A stretch of 47,874 bases of DNA, from contig SXOB01000004.1 in NCBI GenBank assembly GCA_005776945.1, forward strand, positions 1 to 47,874, read 5' to 3'. Each line of letters starts with the position of its first letter. Position 1 is the stretch's first letter. A program made the translations under genes and the position numbers. The notes beneath the pieces are model-generated. The model made no database searches. It was not told the origin of the DNA and saw nothing but the letters and a program-made list of their open reading frames with translations. Source of the DNA: Pseudomonadota bacterium (GTDB lineage: Bacteria > Myxococcota_A > UBA796 > GCA-2862545). This document shows, piece by piece, positions 35,453-43,981 of this stretch.

Positions 35453-37259
35453 TGCCCTCGATCTGGACGTTGCCTACCACCGTCATGTTGGCGACGAGGG
35501 CCAACGCCGCCGAGGTGGGAAGCGCATCGTTGCCGACGATCTGGACGTCGCCCACCACCAGCTGGAGCATCCCCAAATCGTCAAGTCGGGTGAGCAGGTC
35601 GTTTTCCGAAATAATCAGGTTGCCGTCCACCGCGAGGACGCCAGAGAGGCCCTTGAGATCGACGACGCCCGTTTCCGCGATTTCCAAGTCGCCTCCGACG
35701 CTCGACAGCACAGAAAATCCGGAAATCAACGCCAGCTTTGGCAAATCGACGAAGCGCAGCGGGCCCGCCACCTCCAGCCCGTTCAGGGCATCGAACGACG
35801 TGAGCTCGGGGTTGGAGGAAAGCAGCAGGCCGCCAAGCGCGGAAACATTGTCGAGGCCACCCATGGTCGTCCACAAGGCGTTGTTTCTGACCTCGAGCGT
35901 ACCGCCGACCCTTTCCAACAGGCCAAGGCCCGACAAATCCCCTGGAACGGGCCCCGTGAGCGAGATTCCGCCATCGATGGTCTGGAGCGCGGGCCAAGGG
36001 CCCAATCCGACGAGGGCCGGCGACGTGTCCACCACCAGACTCCCAACCAGCGTCGTCAGATTCTGGAATCCCGCCACGGAAACCAAGGCCCCGTTCGACC
36101 GTAGCGTGAGGTCCCCGCCGATGGACGTCGTCAGCTGAAAACCGCCGATCGTCAGGAGGGCCGGGTTCTCTTCGACAAGGAGATGCCCAGAGATGTCTGC
36201 GGCACCGGTAAAGCCGCTCAACTCGACCAGGCTGGCATTGTTGGCGACGATCACATCACCCGGGACATCCTCCAAGAGAACAAAGGCGGACAATTCCACC
36301 AGCGCGAGATTTCTTGAGATTTCGACCGACCCGCCAACCTGCTCGAGCGAGTCGATTTCGAGACTACCCAGGGCGTCATTGCCCCCAATGAGGATGTCTC
36401 CGCCCGCGGAACGGAGTCGGGAGAAGTCGACCGCCGTCATGGATGCATTGTCGGCAAGATGCAGGAATCCACCCACGTCGACGAGATCCGACCAACCCAT
36501 CTCTCCAAGGGCCGTCCCATCCACCACCACGTCGCCGGCAATCACGTCGAGTTGAGGAAGATCCGCCTTGATCACGGCGATACGCTCCCAATCCACATTG
36601 CCGGCGATGCTTGACAACTCGGGCGCGACAACGCCGGTTCCGTTGCCCAACCTCAAATCGCCGCCTACGGCTGACAGCTGGGGCAGGACCGCGTCTCCGA
36701 TCCCTGAGACGTACAAGTCGCCGTCCGCGGAGCACAAACAAGTGAGCTCGACGCCGCCGCCGACTTCAACGTGGCCAGAGATCGAGAGGCCGTCGACGCC
36801 GTCACACAGCGTGGCGGCTTCCGAGGTGGTGAGGACCGTCACGTCCCCCTCTGTCCGTGGGGGACTGTCGCAAACAGGCAGGGCGGCGTCAGTTCCGGGC
36901 GCGTCGCAGGCCAGCCAGGTCTCGAGCGCTTGAAGATCCGTCAGCGACACCCCTCCGGCCGGCGGCATGCGGGCGTCATCAAGCACGGCGGCGCCGATGG
37001 CGACCAACCATGGCTGCACGCTCGAGTAGGAGTCAAAGTCCACGCCGACCGGCGCCCCTTGGCGCGACGCCTCAGGCACCTGGACCGAGTGACAGGGCAG
37101 ACACCACGTTTGAAAAAAGCCGTAGGCCCATGTGTCCCAAGTCGGCGCAACTTCACAGTCCAGCGCCGCGTCGGTCGCGCCTGTCGGACCGTCCGACGGT
37201 TTCGTGGGCGTGGACGGTTCCTCAGCGGAGCAGGCCGCCAGCCAGACCAGGAAATTCAC
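35439..37259 (-). CDS. Cytochrome c domain fused to beta-solenoid (L-domain-like) repeats, lipoprotein
   Basis: A 606-residue exported protein. MNFLVWLAA before C10 is a nine-residue lipoprotein signal. A small cytochrome c domain follows, with haem motif CLPCH (53-57) and likely axial M98 in ARMPPAGG, as in planctomycete-type Cyt1 modules. From ~145 to the end are 20 or more short repeats of the form VGGDLxIxxNxxLxxLxGFxxLxx, which fit a receptor-L-domain/LRR-like right-handed solenoid. The GTG start at 37259 overlaps the DUF1501 stop (GTGA); a longer frame to 37490 lies inside that gene and is rejected. The partner CxxCH lipoprotein and DUF1501 protein upstream suggest a common envelope complex. 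A haem group on a repeat scaffold implies redox or electron transfer at the surface, but no partner oxidoreductase is visible. Confidence 0.82.
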   Translation of the reverse strand: MNFLVWLAACSAEEPSTPTKPSDGPTGATDAALDCEVAPTWDTWAYGFFQTWCLPCHSVQVPEASRQGAPVGVDFDSYSSVQPWLVAIGAAVLDDARMPPAGGVSLTDLQALETWLACDAPGTDAALPVCDSPPRTEGDVTVLTTSEAATLCDGVDGLSISGHVEVGGGVELTCLCSADGDLYVSGIGDAVLPQLSAVGGDLRLGNGTGVVAPELSSIAGNVDWERIAVIKADLPQLDVIAGDVVVDGTALGEMGWSDLVDVGGFLHLADNASMTAVDFSRLRSAGGDILIGGNDALGSLEIDSLEQVGGSVEISRNLALVELSAFVLLEDVPGDVIVANNASLVELSGFTGAADISGHLLVEENPALLTIGGFQLTTSIGGDLTLRSNGALVSVAGFQNLTTLVGSLVVDTSPALVGLGPWPALQTIDGGISLTGPVPGDLSGLGLLERVGGTLEVRNNALWTTMGGLDNVSALGGLLLSSNPELTSFDALNGLEVAGPLRFVDLPKLALISGFSVLSSVGGDLEIAETGVVDLKGLSGVLAVDGNLIISENDLLTRLDDLGMLQLVVGDVQIVGNDALPTSAALALVANMTVVGNVQIEGNGPD

Positions 37260-38545
37260 GCGAACGCGCCCTTCAGGGCCGGCACGCCCGGCAGGTACGC
37301 CTCGGGGTCGACGTCGAACGCCGCGAGCAGGCCAGCGGCCAGGTGGTCGTAGCGGCACGGGTCGCCCGAGGTGGCCACGTCGCCCGACGCCAGATCCATC
37401 GGCAGCGATTCCAGGAGGTCGTCGGTCGCGCCAATCGTTCGGCCTCCAACCACGCCAGCGCCGACGAGAAGGGCCGACGTGTGTTGCCAATGGTCTTTGC
37501 CCGTTGTCGCGTTGCGGCGCGGCGTCCTCGTCATTTCGCTGACGACGGCCACCATCGTCCGGTCGATCAAGTCGTCCTTGGCCAGGTCTTCCATGATGCC
37601 ATTGACGGTGGAGAACAGCGACTCGTACCGCTCATGCTGAAGCGCGTTCGCACCGTGCGTGTCCCAATTGTCGAAGTGCTGCAGCGTGACGGTTTGGCAC
37701 AGCCCCGCCCGAAGCAGTTCGACCGCCAGCTGACCCTGCAAGGCCATGTCCGGCGCAGCGCCCGCATCCAGCGAGGCAAACAGCGACGGGCCTTCCGCCT
37801 CCAGGCGCGCTTTGCGGTCCAGGGATGCGAGCAAGTCGTCGGCCAGGAGGTCATTGAGCGCGCCATGTCCTCGCAGCGTCCGGAATTTCTCCGTCCGGGA
37901 CTCAAGGTGGGCCCTGAGGGTCGCTTGGATGTCAGGGTCCGGCGTCCACAACGGGTAGGGCGATTGACCTTCCGGTGCGCGAAACACGACCGACGGGTCG
38001 ACGAGCGTCTTGATTTGGCTGGTGACGCCAATTCGGCCAGCGGATGCCGCCAGTGGGCCCGTGAAGCCCAGCCCGCCGAGGTCGATCGTCCCGAGTGGCC
38101 GAGCCCCACCCAGGTGGTGTCCGATGATGGTGGCGACATCCGGCGCGACGAGCGACGACGATCCCGTCAGCAGGCGCAATCTGCAGACCTGATGGACAAT
38201 GGAGCCCATCCAGAGTCCGTTCAGCACGCAGGCCCGGTCTCCCCAGGACTCGAAGAACGACGTCACCGCCGGGCGCTTGTAGTCATTGACGATGATGTGC
38301 GAGTCACCGTAGGCCCGCACTTCCTCTGCGTCAGAGGGAACCGTGGCGTCGAGGTCGACCTCAGGTCCCTCGACACCCTCCACACCGACCTTGGGATCGA
38401 AGGCAAAGGTGACGTCCCAGCCTCCGTCGGCGATGACGACAATCAGGTGCTCTGGCCGCTTCTGAGGCCCCAGCGCTCGCGCGCCCAAGGGCCAAAGAGC
38501 GGCGCCAGGCGCGGCCTGCAGGAGGTGGCGACGGGTCAACCGCAT
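37256..38545 (-). CDS. DUF1501 family Tat-exported protein
   Basis: A 429-residue protein with a twin-arginine signal (MRLTRRHLLQAAPGAALWP, cleavage after ~ALGA). The mature part is DUF1501, a family related to alkaline phosphatase-fold enzymes. Visible features are HLIVVIADGGWD, the central HQVCRLRLLTGSSS and LQHFDNWDTHG, then VVAVVSEMTRTP and GKDHWQHTSALLVGAGV, the usual metal-ligand-like blocks. The ATG at 38545 is set by GGAG 7 nt upstream and the Tat motif; an upstream in-frame extension is not supported. DUF1501 genes are typically paired with CxxCH (DUF1549/1553 or DUF1588-like) genes in Myxococcota and Planctomycetota, as here (13 nt downstream of one). The biochemical role of the pair is not established. 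Confidence 0.88.
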   Translation of the reverse strand: MRLTRRHLLQAAPGAALWPLGARALGPQKRPEHLIVVIADGGWDVTFAFDPKVGVEGVEGPEVDLDATVPSDAEEVRAYGDSHIIVNDYKRPAVTSFFESWGDRACVLNGLWMGSIVHQVCRLRLLTGSSSLVAPDVATIIGHHLGGARPLGTIDLGGLGFTGPLAASAGRIGVTSQIKTLVDPSVVFRAPEGQSPYPLWTPDPDIQATLRAHLESRTEKFRTLRGHGALNDLLADDLLASLDRKARLEAEGPSLFASLDAGAAPDMALQGQLAVELLRAGLCQTVTLQHFDNWDTHGANALQHERYESLFSTVNGIMEDLAKDDLIDRTMVAVVSEMTRTPRRNATTGKDHWQHTSALLVGAGVVGGRTIGATDDLLESLPMDLASGDVATSGDPCRYDHLAAGLLAAFDVDPEAYLPGVPALKGAFA

Positions 38546-38558
38546 CGGGCATCTCCGC

Positions 38559-40328
38559 TCAGTTGAACCATAGGACCGGATCCTGGAGCATCGCCGAAAT
38601 GACGGCCATCCAAGCTGTGGATGGGTCGGAAATGTTGCGTACGGACTGCCAGAGTGCCTCAAATTCATCGAGGGACGGCGCTGGCGATGGTTCACCGAGG
38701 AAGTCGCCGAGCAGCAACTCGATTTGAGCGCGAACGGCCTGGTTATCGTCCGTATCGGCTTCGACGAGCGTCAAGCGAAGCCGCGCGTTGGCCGGGAGCG
38801 CAAAGTCGGTCGCGACAAGGTGGGCGGCGGCGTTCGCTGCTAGGCGATCGAGAACCAGGGCCTTGACGGGCGTAGGCGCGTGTGTCGGTTGGACGACGTA
38901 AGTGCCGTCGACGCCACCGGACATCGATCGGAACCCGAAGTTGTCGCTCGTCATTAGATCGACGGGTCCCCAGCACAGGGAGCCGTAACGGCCATTTTCT
39001 GCCTCGGCGCAGTCCAACGCGTCCGCGTCGGCGACCCACGAGAATCCCGTGAGCGACTCGACCGTGCGCGCGAGCTGTTCAGGACGCAGGACCCGCATCC
39101 GACTGTAGGCGTCGCTCCCGCCCGGATGCCCCTCGGCGTAGGTTGCGAACTCCGGCGTTTTCACGATCGACGACGCGAGCTTCCGAAAATTGTAGTTGGA
39201 TGCGACGAATTCTTCCTGGAGTTTCAACGTCGTTGCCAGCGGCAGTGCGTTGCGGTCCGTTTGTGTGACGTACGCCATCACGTTGCGGACCGCGCACTCC
39301 GCAAATCGCGAATCTTCGGCGATCATCTGCCCGACATCGACGAGATCTTCGGCCTCGCGGCTGAAATAGGCGGGCGCTCGGAGGCCAAGTTCCGCCCAAT
39401 TGTCCTCGTCAGCAACAGTGTATTGTTGCAGCGGGTAGCAATAGTGGGACTCGAGGTAGGACGTTCCCAACGCCGGGACCTCGCCTTCGTAAAAGACATC
39501 TACACAACCGTCAGAGATAGCCGCCGCGATTTCGTTGCGATGAAGGATGTACTTGTAGCCCCACAAATACCCGGCGAGCGGATCGAGGGACTGGTGGCAA
39601 CCCACACAGGTGGGCAGCGTCAGCACCGCCTCGGCGACGGCTTCCTCGTCGGCGATGTTGATGCCACCGACCACGACGATGTCACGCGTATCGAAAGAGT
39701 CGCACAACAGCTTGTCGGCGATGAGGTTGGCGCGCCCCCGGTGGAAATTGCTGCCCGCGCTCTCCCAGCGAAGCCACAGTTTGCTGCTGGACAAGATGCC
39801 AGAAACCGGACGACCGTCGCTCCAGGTCGTCTCTTGCACCTCTGGGCCCGCGGGGTCCCAAGGCAGGTCGTACATGATGGCAAGAGCTTCCGTCGCGTAA
39901 ATGGTGGGCGACGTGACGAGTTCTGTGTAGGGTCGGTCCCCTTCCACGATGCGTGCCACGAGTTCAAGGGGCTCGTTGGTCGTCGCCTCATAGATCTCCT
40001 GGAGATCCCAGCCTTCCATCAGGCCCATCGACGGGAACTGAGGGACCGCATCGGTGCGCAGGAGGAACAACTCGGCGTGCACGTCCTTGACCGTCTCGAT
40101 GAACTCAGGGCTCTCGACCCACGCGTCGACCAGCCCGTCGAGTGCCAAGGGGTCCGCCGCCACCTGGTCGAGCTCCGCGCGGCTGGGGCGAACGCCCCGA
40201 AGCGCCACAGACGTACGGATAGCGAGGTCCACGCCGGACAACCGCAAGGGCTCCGCCGTCGGCTCTGGTTCATCCCCAGGTGAACCCGGCTCAGGTCCGT
40301 CGCAAGCGACGAGCCACCACGCCAACAC
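38559..40328 (-). CDS. DUF1588/DUF1592-like CxxCH lipoprotein
   Basis: A 589-residue exported protein partnered with the DUF1501 gene. A single haem-type motif CVGCH (C241-H245) in PTCVGCHQSLDPLAGYLWGY matches the DUF1588-type CxxCHxxxDPLA block. Upstream RGRANLIADKLLCDSF, and the all-helical flanks with RNVMAYVTQTDR, fit the DUF1592/1588/1585 architecture, but divergence is large. The GTG at 40328, with GGAGG 4 nt upstream, is the earliest possible start because an in-frame TAG lies eight codons upstream and no start codon intervenes. Thus the sequence before the lipidation Cys is at most MLAWWLVA. The gene follows waaA-lpxK by 21 nt. Confidence 0.8.
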   Translation of the reverse strand: MLAWWLVACDGPEPGSPGDEPEPTAEPLRLSGVDLAIRTSVALRGVRPSRAELDQVAADPLALDGLVDAWVESPEFIETVKDVHAELFLLRTDAVPQFPSMGLMEGWDLQEIYEATTNEPLELVARIVEGDRPYTELVTSPTIYATEALAIMYDLPWDPAGPEVQETTWSDGRPVSGILSSSKLWLRWESAGSNFHRGRANLIADKLLCDSFDTRDIVVVGGINIADEEAVAEAVLTLPTCVGCHQSLDPLAGYLWGYKYILHRNEIAAAISDGCVDVFYEGEVPALGTSYLESHYCYPLQQYTVADEDNWAELGLRAPAYFSREAEDLVDVGQMIAEDSRFAECAVRNVMAYVTQTDRNALPLATTLKLQEEFVASNYNFRKLASSIVKTPEFATYAEGHPGGSDAYSRMRVLRPEQLARTVESLTGFSWVADADALDCAEAENGRYGSLCWGPVDLMTSDNFGFRSMSGGVDGTYVVQPTHAPTPVKALVLDRLAANAAAHLVATDFALPANARLRLTLVEADTDDNQAVRAQIELLLGDFLGEPSPAPSLDEFEALWQSVRNISDPSTAWMAVISAMLQDPVLWFN

Positions 40329-40349
40329 GCCGCCTCCAACGCAATCGGC

Positions 40350-42335
40350 CTAACACCGGGTTGCCAACAGGAGTTCGTCAATTGCTCGACAGGCGCCGAC
40401 GTCGAGTGTTCCCGTGCTTCGTCTCCAGGCGGTTCGGCCCCGACTCCCCGCCCCTAGGCGCATCCACCCCCGCTGTGTGGTCGCCCAGAGGCCGTCGGGG
40501 AGATCCACCTGAGGACCATGGGGGGCGAGGCGGCAGACAGGGCCGCTCACCTGCGGTGCGGACGGGCGCGAATGGACGTCGACCCAAGGTGCGGCCTCCG
40601 ATGGCGGCGGAGCCGGCTCGCCACCCAACATCCACTGTCCAAAGGTCAAACGAATCGCCGCATTGCCCGTTGGCTTCGGCCACCCCGACCCGTCGTCCCA
40701 TTCGACGACGAGGTGGGGCGGCGCCAAACCCACGCGACGTTCACCTGCGGGCTGGGGCCCGCGAGCCAGCGGCGTTGCAGGGTGGCGGACATGGACGATC
40801 ACCGAAGGCTGCACGCCGCAGCCGCGATCGGCATCGTCGGCCACGACAGCGGTCGCGCCTCGGCGGAGCAAGTCCGCGAAAGCCTCTCCACGCCGTCCCC
40901 CCGACGCGACGAGGTGTCCATCCGCCTCGAACAGCGCGCCTTCGTCCCCGAGGGCCGTCAGCGGGTCACGCTCCCCCTCGCGCCCAAGGCGCCGATCCGG
41001 ACGTCCCGCGCCGTGGGCCAGTACGCCGACCCGATGCCCACGCAAAGCCAGGTGCGCCGCCACAGCCCGTGCGGTCGATGTCTTCCCTGGTCCCCGGGCG
41101 TCCCGCGAAGTGACCGCGACGAAGGGCACGGGCGACCGTTTCGCGAACGCCCGCCGAGTCAGATTCCGCGCGATCCATCCGACGGACCACAACGGAACCA
41201 ACGGCCACGCCCAGGGACGCGGCGCCAGCTCCGGCGTCGTGATTGAGAGGTGACCCGCCAGCGCTTCGAGCGTCCGCAAGGGTGGCGACGGCGCCGCCGC
41301 AGCATCCAAGGGGCTCGAATCGACCCCGAATTGGGCCGGCGTCGCGATGACTCGAGCGCGCGCCCGCCGTAGTGCCCCTGCGTTCGACCCCAGGTCCGGC
41401 CCTACGCAAACGGGAACACGGGCCCGTACGGCGTCGGACGGGCTGTGCGCGCCCCCGCTCCACCCCCCACCGACCAAGGCCCACTTGGCGCCGACCACGG
41501 CGCCGGCCAGCTCGCCAAGCGTGTCCAACACGAACACGTCGACCTCGATCGCACCGCCGGTCCATGCACTGCGCAACATGACGGTCCGCCCGGACGCCCG
41601 GGCGCGCGCCGCGATCTCCCCGCTCCGCGCCGGGACCCGCGGCGCGAGCAGCATGCCAACGCCGGGCGCAAGGGACAGCAGAGCCCCCTCGTCTGCTTCG
41701 TGCGTCGACAACCCGGCCACGAAGGGGCGCGACCAGCGCCAAGGCACCGAATCCGCCGGCGCAACGTCCTTCAGGTCGTCGCCTGCGAGCACACCAAGCA
41801 CGAGCGCTTCCTCCGGGCCACGTGCGAGGGTGAGATCGACGGGCACGAGCCAGTCCAAGAGCGCGCGACCAAGCCTCCATCGAGGTGGGCGCGCGCCGAC
41901 GCGGACGACGGGCACGCCGGCCAGGCGAGAGAATGCGACCACGGCCCAAGGCGTCGCCGATTCGATCAACACGACGCGCCGCGGCATCGCATCCGCCCAC
42001 AACGGGGCCACCGACCAGGGATGCGGCCATGGCGCGGGCGCCACGGTCACGCCACCTGCGCGAGCGGCCATGCCGCGTGCAACGCCGAGCCCCGTGTCGG
42101 TCTCGACCGTCAGGAGGATGGGGCCCTCGAGGTGGGCGATCAACCCCGCCGCGGCGCGCACCTCGCCGACAGACGACGCGTGAATCCAGGTGGCGCCGTG
42201 TCGGATTCCGCCGTGGGCCCCGAGCAAGCGCGCGCGCCATTCCCCTCGCCACCGCGGCCACAACGCGACGACAAGCGCTCCGAACACCCACCACGGCGCT
42301 GTCAGCGCGCCCCAGACAGCAACGGCCGCATTCAC
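40350..42335 (-). CDS. Fused Kdo transferase (WaaA) - tetraacyldisaccharide 4'-kinase (LpxK)-like protein
   Basis: A 661-residue fusion of two lipid A/Kdo enzymes. Residues ~1-25 form a membrane anchor. Residues ~25-390 are WaaA (KdtA)-like: WIHASSVGE with the catalytic-type E58, VLIESATPWAV, and the C-terminal GGGWSGGAHSPSDAVRARVP...GPDLGSNAGAL that matches the donor-binding GGHNPLEP...GPHxxNF block. Residues ~395-661 are LpxK-like: P-loop RGPGKTSTA (K418), LALRGHRVGVLAHGAGR, and GDEGALF (D464/E465). The LpxK DDGFQH motif is degenerate here (DDADRG), and GDEP has Gly for Pro, so the kinase half may be altered or inactive. The likely start is the GTG at 42335, since upstream sequence in this frame overlaps the divergent lpxA gene; its ribosome site is weak. 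It leads a six-gene minus-strand unit. Confidence 0.8.
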   Translation of the reverse strand: MNAAVAVWGALTAPWWVFGALVVALWPRWRGEWRARLLGAHGGIRHGATWIHASSVGEVRAAAGLIAHLEGPILLTVETDTGLGVARGMAARAGGVTVAPAPWPHPWSVAPLWADAMPRRVVLIESATPWAVVAFSRLAGVPVVRVGARPPRWRLGRALLDWLVPVDLTLARGPEEALVLGVLAGDDLKDVAPADSVPWRWSRPFVAGLSTHEADEGALLSLAPGVGMLLAPRVPARSGEIAARARASGRTVMLRSAWTGGAIEVDVFVLDTLGELAGAVVGAKWALVGGGWSGGAHSPSDAVRARVPVCVGPDLGSNAGALRRARARVIATPAQFGVDSSPLDAAAAPSPPLRTLEALAGHLSITTPELAPRPWAWPLVPLWSVGWIARNLTRRAFAKRSPVPFVAVTSRDARGPGKTSTARAVAAHLALRGHRVGVLAHGAGRPDRRLGREGERDPLTALGDEGALFEADGHLVASGGRRGEAFADLLRRGATAVVADDADRGCGVQPSVIVHVRHPATPLARGPQPAGERRVGLAPPHLVVEWDDGSGWPKPTGNAAIRLTFGQWMLGGEPAPPPSEAAPWVDVHSRPSAPQVSGPVCRLAPHGPQVDLPDGLWATTQRGWMRLGAGSRGRTAWRRSTGTLDVGACRAIDELLLATRC

Positions 42336-42389
42336 GCGGTCGGCTATCCGCCGCGACACCCCCCGCGATAGCGAGACTCGGGAGGCAGT
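42336..42389. promoter_or_regulatory. Divergent lpxA / waaA-lpxK promoter region
   Basis: Only 54 nt separate the divergent GTG (42335) and ATG (42390). A GCTATCCG box (42343-42350) reads toward lpxA, 39 nt before its ATG. A mirrored GCTATCGCG (minus strand, 42364-42372) reads toward waaA-lpxK, 28 nt before its GTG. GGAGG (42381-42385) serves lpxA. This arrangement suggests overlapping back-to-back promoters controlling both arms of the lipid A module. Confidence 0.4.
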
Positions 42390-43175
42390 ATGGGCATCCA
42401 CCCGACCGCCGTCGTCGACGCGGGTGCGAAGTTGGGCGACGTCACCGTAGGCCCCTTGGCGGTGATCGAGGCGGGCGCGACCCTTGCCGACGGCGTGGTG
42501 GTAGGCCCACATGCCGTCATCCACGGCGGGGTCACGTTGGCGTCGAACGTGCAGGTGGGCGCCCACGCCGTGCTTGGCGGGCTGCCGCAGGACCTCAAGC
42601 ACGACCCGCGGCAAGCGACCGTCTTGACGGTCGGGGCAGACACCGTGTTCCGCGAATTCGTCACGGCCCACCGCGGCAGCAGCACGGGGACCGGGCGGAC
42701 GGAAATTGGCGCCCGCTGCTACTTCATGGCCAACAGCCATGTGGCCCACGATTGCCGGATCGGTGACGACGCGATGTTCGCCAACTCTGCGGCCGTCGGT
42801 GGGCACGCCATCGTAGGCGACGGGGCCCTGCTTGGCGGTCTGTGTGCCGTCCACCAACATGCTCGCGTAGGTCGCCTCGCGATGGTCGGCGGCGGCGCGA
42901 TGTGCGCGCAGGACGTGCCGCCCTTCACGTTGGCCCAGGGCGACCGCGCTCGGCTGTACGGACTCAACATCATCGGCATCAAGCGTGCGGGGCTGGATGC
43001 AAAGGTCGTTGGCGCGCTCAAGGACGCATGGCGGGACCTGTTTGCCTCCGAAGGCCCGCGACGCAACGCCGTCGACGCCGTCCGCGACCGCCTCGGTCAC
43101 ATAAGTGAGGTCGCCGAGCTGCTCGACTTCATTGCCGCTTCAACCCGCGGGCTCTGCCGGACGGCCGCCACGTGA
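42390..43175 (+). CDS. lpxA: UDP-N-acetylglucosamine acyltransferase LpxA
   Basis: Cytoplasmic acyl-ACP-dependent acyltransferase, first step of lipid A synthesis. It has 261 residues, typical length. The left-handed beta-helix is evident from hexapeptide repeats across residues 3-190 (HPTAVVDAGAKLGDVTVGP...). The loop NSHVAHDCRIGDD carries H117 and H120, matching E. coli H122/H125, the latter being the catalytic base. The C-terminal helical segment (LDAKVVGALKDAWRDL...) is normal. GGAGG precedes the ATG by 4 nt. Its stop overlaps the oxidoreductase start (GTGA). lpxC, lpxD and fabZ, often nearby, are not in the window. Confidence 0.95.
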   Translation: MGIHPTAVVDAGAKLGDVTVGPLAVIEAGATLADGVVVGPHAVIHGGVTLASNVQVGAHAVLGGLPQDLKHDPRQATVLTVGADTVFREFVTAHRGSSTGTGRTEIGARCYFMANSHVAHDCRIGDDAMFANSAAVGGHAIVGDGALLGGLCAVHQHARVGRLAMVGGGAMCAQDVPPFTLAQGDRARLYGLNIIGIKRAGLDAKVVGALKDAWRDLFASEGPRRNAVDAVRDRLGHISEVAELLDFIAASTRGLCRTAAT

Positions 43176-43981
43176 TCGACGTGGCCCTCGTCGGCGCCGG
43201 CACGATGGGAGCCCACCACGCCGGGACCGTGGGTCGCAGCCAGTCGTCACGGCTCGCCGTCGTGATCGACCCCGACCTGGCGCGGGCCGAGGCCCTCGCC
43301 GCGCGTTGGGGAGCGCGGGCCGCGACCGCCGTCCCACGCGACGTCGACGTCGCCATCGTCGCCAGTCCGGCCACCACCCATGCGATGGTCGCACGTCCGC
43401 TGCTCGACCGCGGCCTCGCGCTTCTCATCGAAAAGCCGTTGGCGGTCGACGCGCGAACCGCGCGCGAACTCGCCGCGGGGCGAGTCTGGGTCGGCTTCTG
43501 CGAGCGATTCCTCGACGCCCCGTCGCCCGCAGCCGGAGACCGCGTGGAAATCGTCCGGACACGGCCACCAGGACCGCGGGGCGGCGACGTCGACGTCCTT
43601 CTCGACCTGGCCCAACACGACCTTGACCACCTTGGTCGTTGGTTTGGACGCGCGCTCCTTCCCTCCTTCGAAGGTCGGGTCGAGCGGGAACGTGTCCAAG
43701 GAACGGTTCGCCTGGGCTCGGCGTCGGCCATGGCGACATGGGCAAGGGATGCGGCGACCACGCTCCGTATTCACCACCTCGGTGCCACCTGGATCGACAG
43801 GCACCCGACGCCCGCGCCACCTGCCGACCCCCTGACGCTTCAATGGGAGGCTGTCGTGGATGCTCTTTCGGGGCGGCCCTCTCCGAAGCTCGCAACGGGC
43901 GACGACGGTGCATGGGCCGTGGCCGCGGCGGAGGCCTTACGAGGCGACGCCGTGAAACACTCGGCGCCCGCATGGGTTTGA
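43172..43981 (+). CDS. Gfo/Idh/MocA-type oxidoreductase between lpxA and lpxB
   Basis: A 269-residue NAD(P)-dependent oxidoreductase-like protein. The Rossmann fold begins MIDVALVGAGTMGAHHA (GxGxMG nucleotide motif), with VVASPATTHA-like VASPATTHAM and the family signature EKPLA (EKPL with catalytic-region Lys) at ~91-95. The C-terminal alpha/beta half is shorter than the ~320-350 residues usual for the family, and DLAQHDLDHL replaces the typical GxHxxD region. In some bacteria a relative (GnnA) oxidises UDP-GlcNAc on the way to the 3-amino sugar acylated by LpxA; its transaminase partner GnnB is absent here, so that role is only possible. GTG start by GTGA overlap with lpxA. Confidence 0.82.
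   Translation: MIDVALVGAGTMGAHHAGTVGRSQSSRLAVVIDPDLARAEALAARWGARAATAVPRDVDVAIVASPATTHAMVARPLLDRGLALLIEKPLAVDARTARELAAGRVWVGFCERFLDAPSPAAGDRVEIVRTRPPGPRGGDVDVLLDLAQHDLDHLGRWFGRALLPSFEGRVERERVQGTVRLGSASAMATWARDAATTLRIHHLGATWIDRHPTPAPPADPLTLQWEAVVDALSGRPSPKLATGDDGAWAVAAAEALRGDAVKHSAPAWV

Noticed and set aside
37260..37490. Longer start for the cytochrome/solenoid gene
   Set aside because: It lies inside the DUF1501 gene in another frame, is Arg-rich, and would remove the lipoprotein signal; the GTGA overlap supports 37259.
42336..43100. Extended start of the waaA-lpxK frame to 43100
   Set aside because: The extra part is antisense to lpxA and has no family likeness; the membrane anchor and WaaA domain begin at the GTG at 42335.
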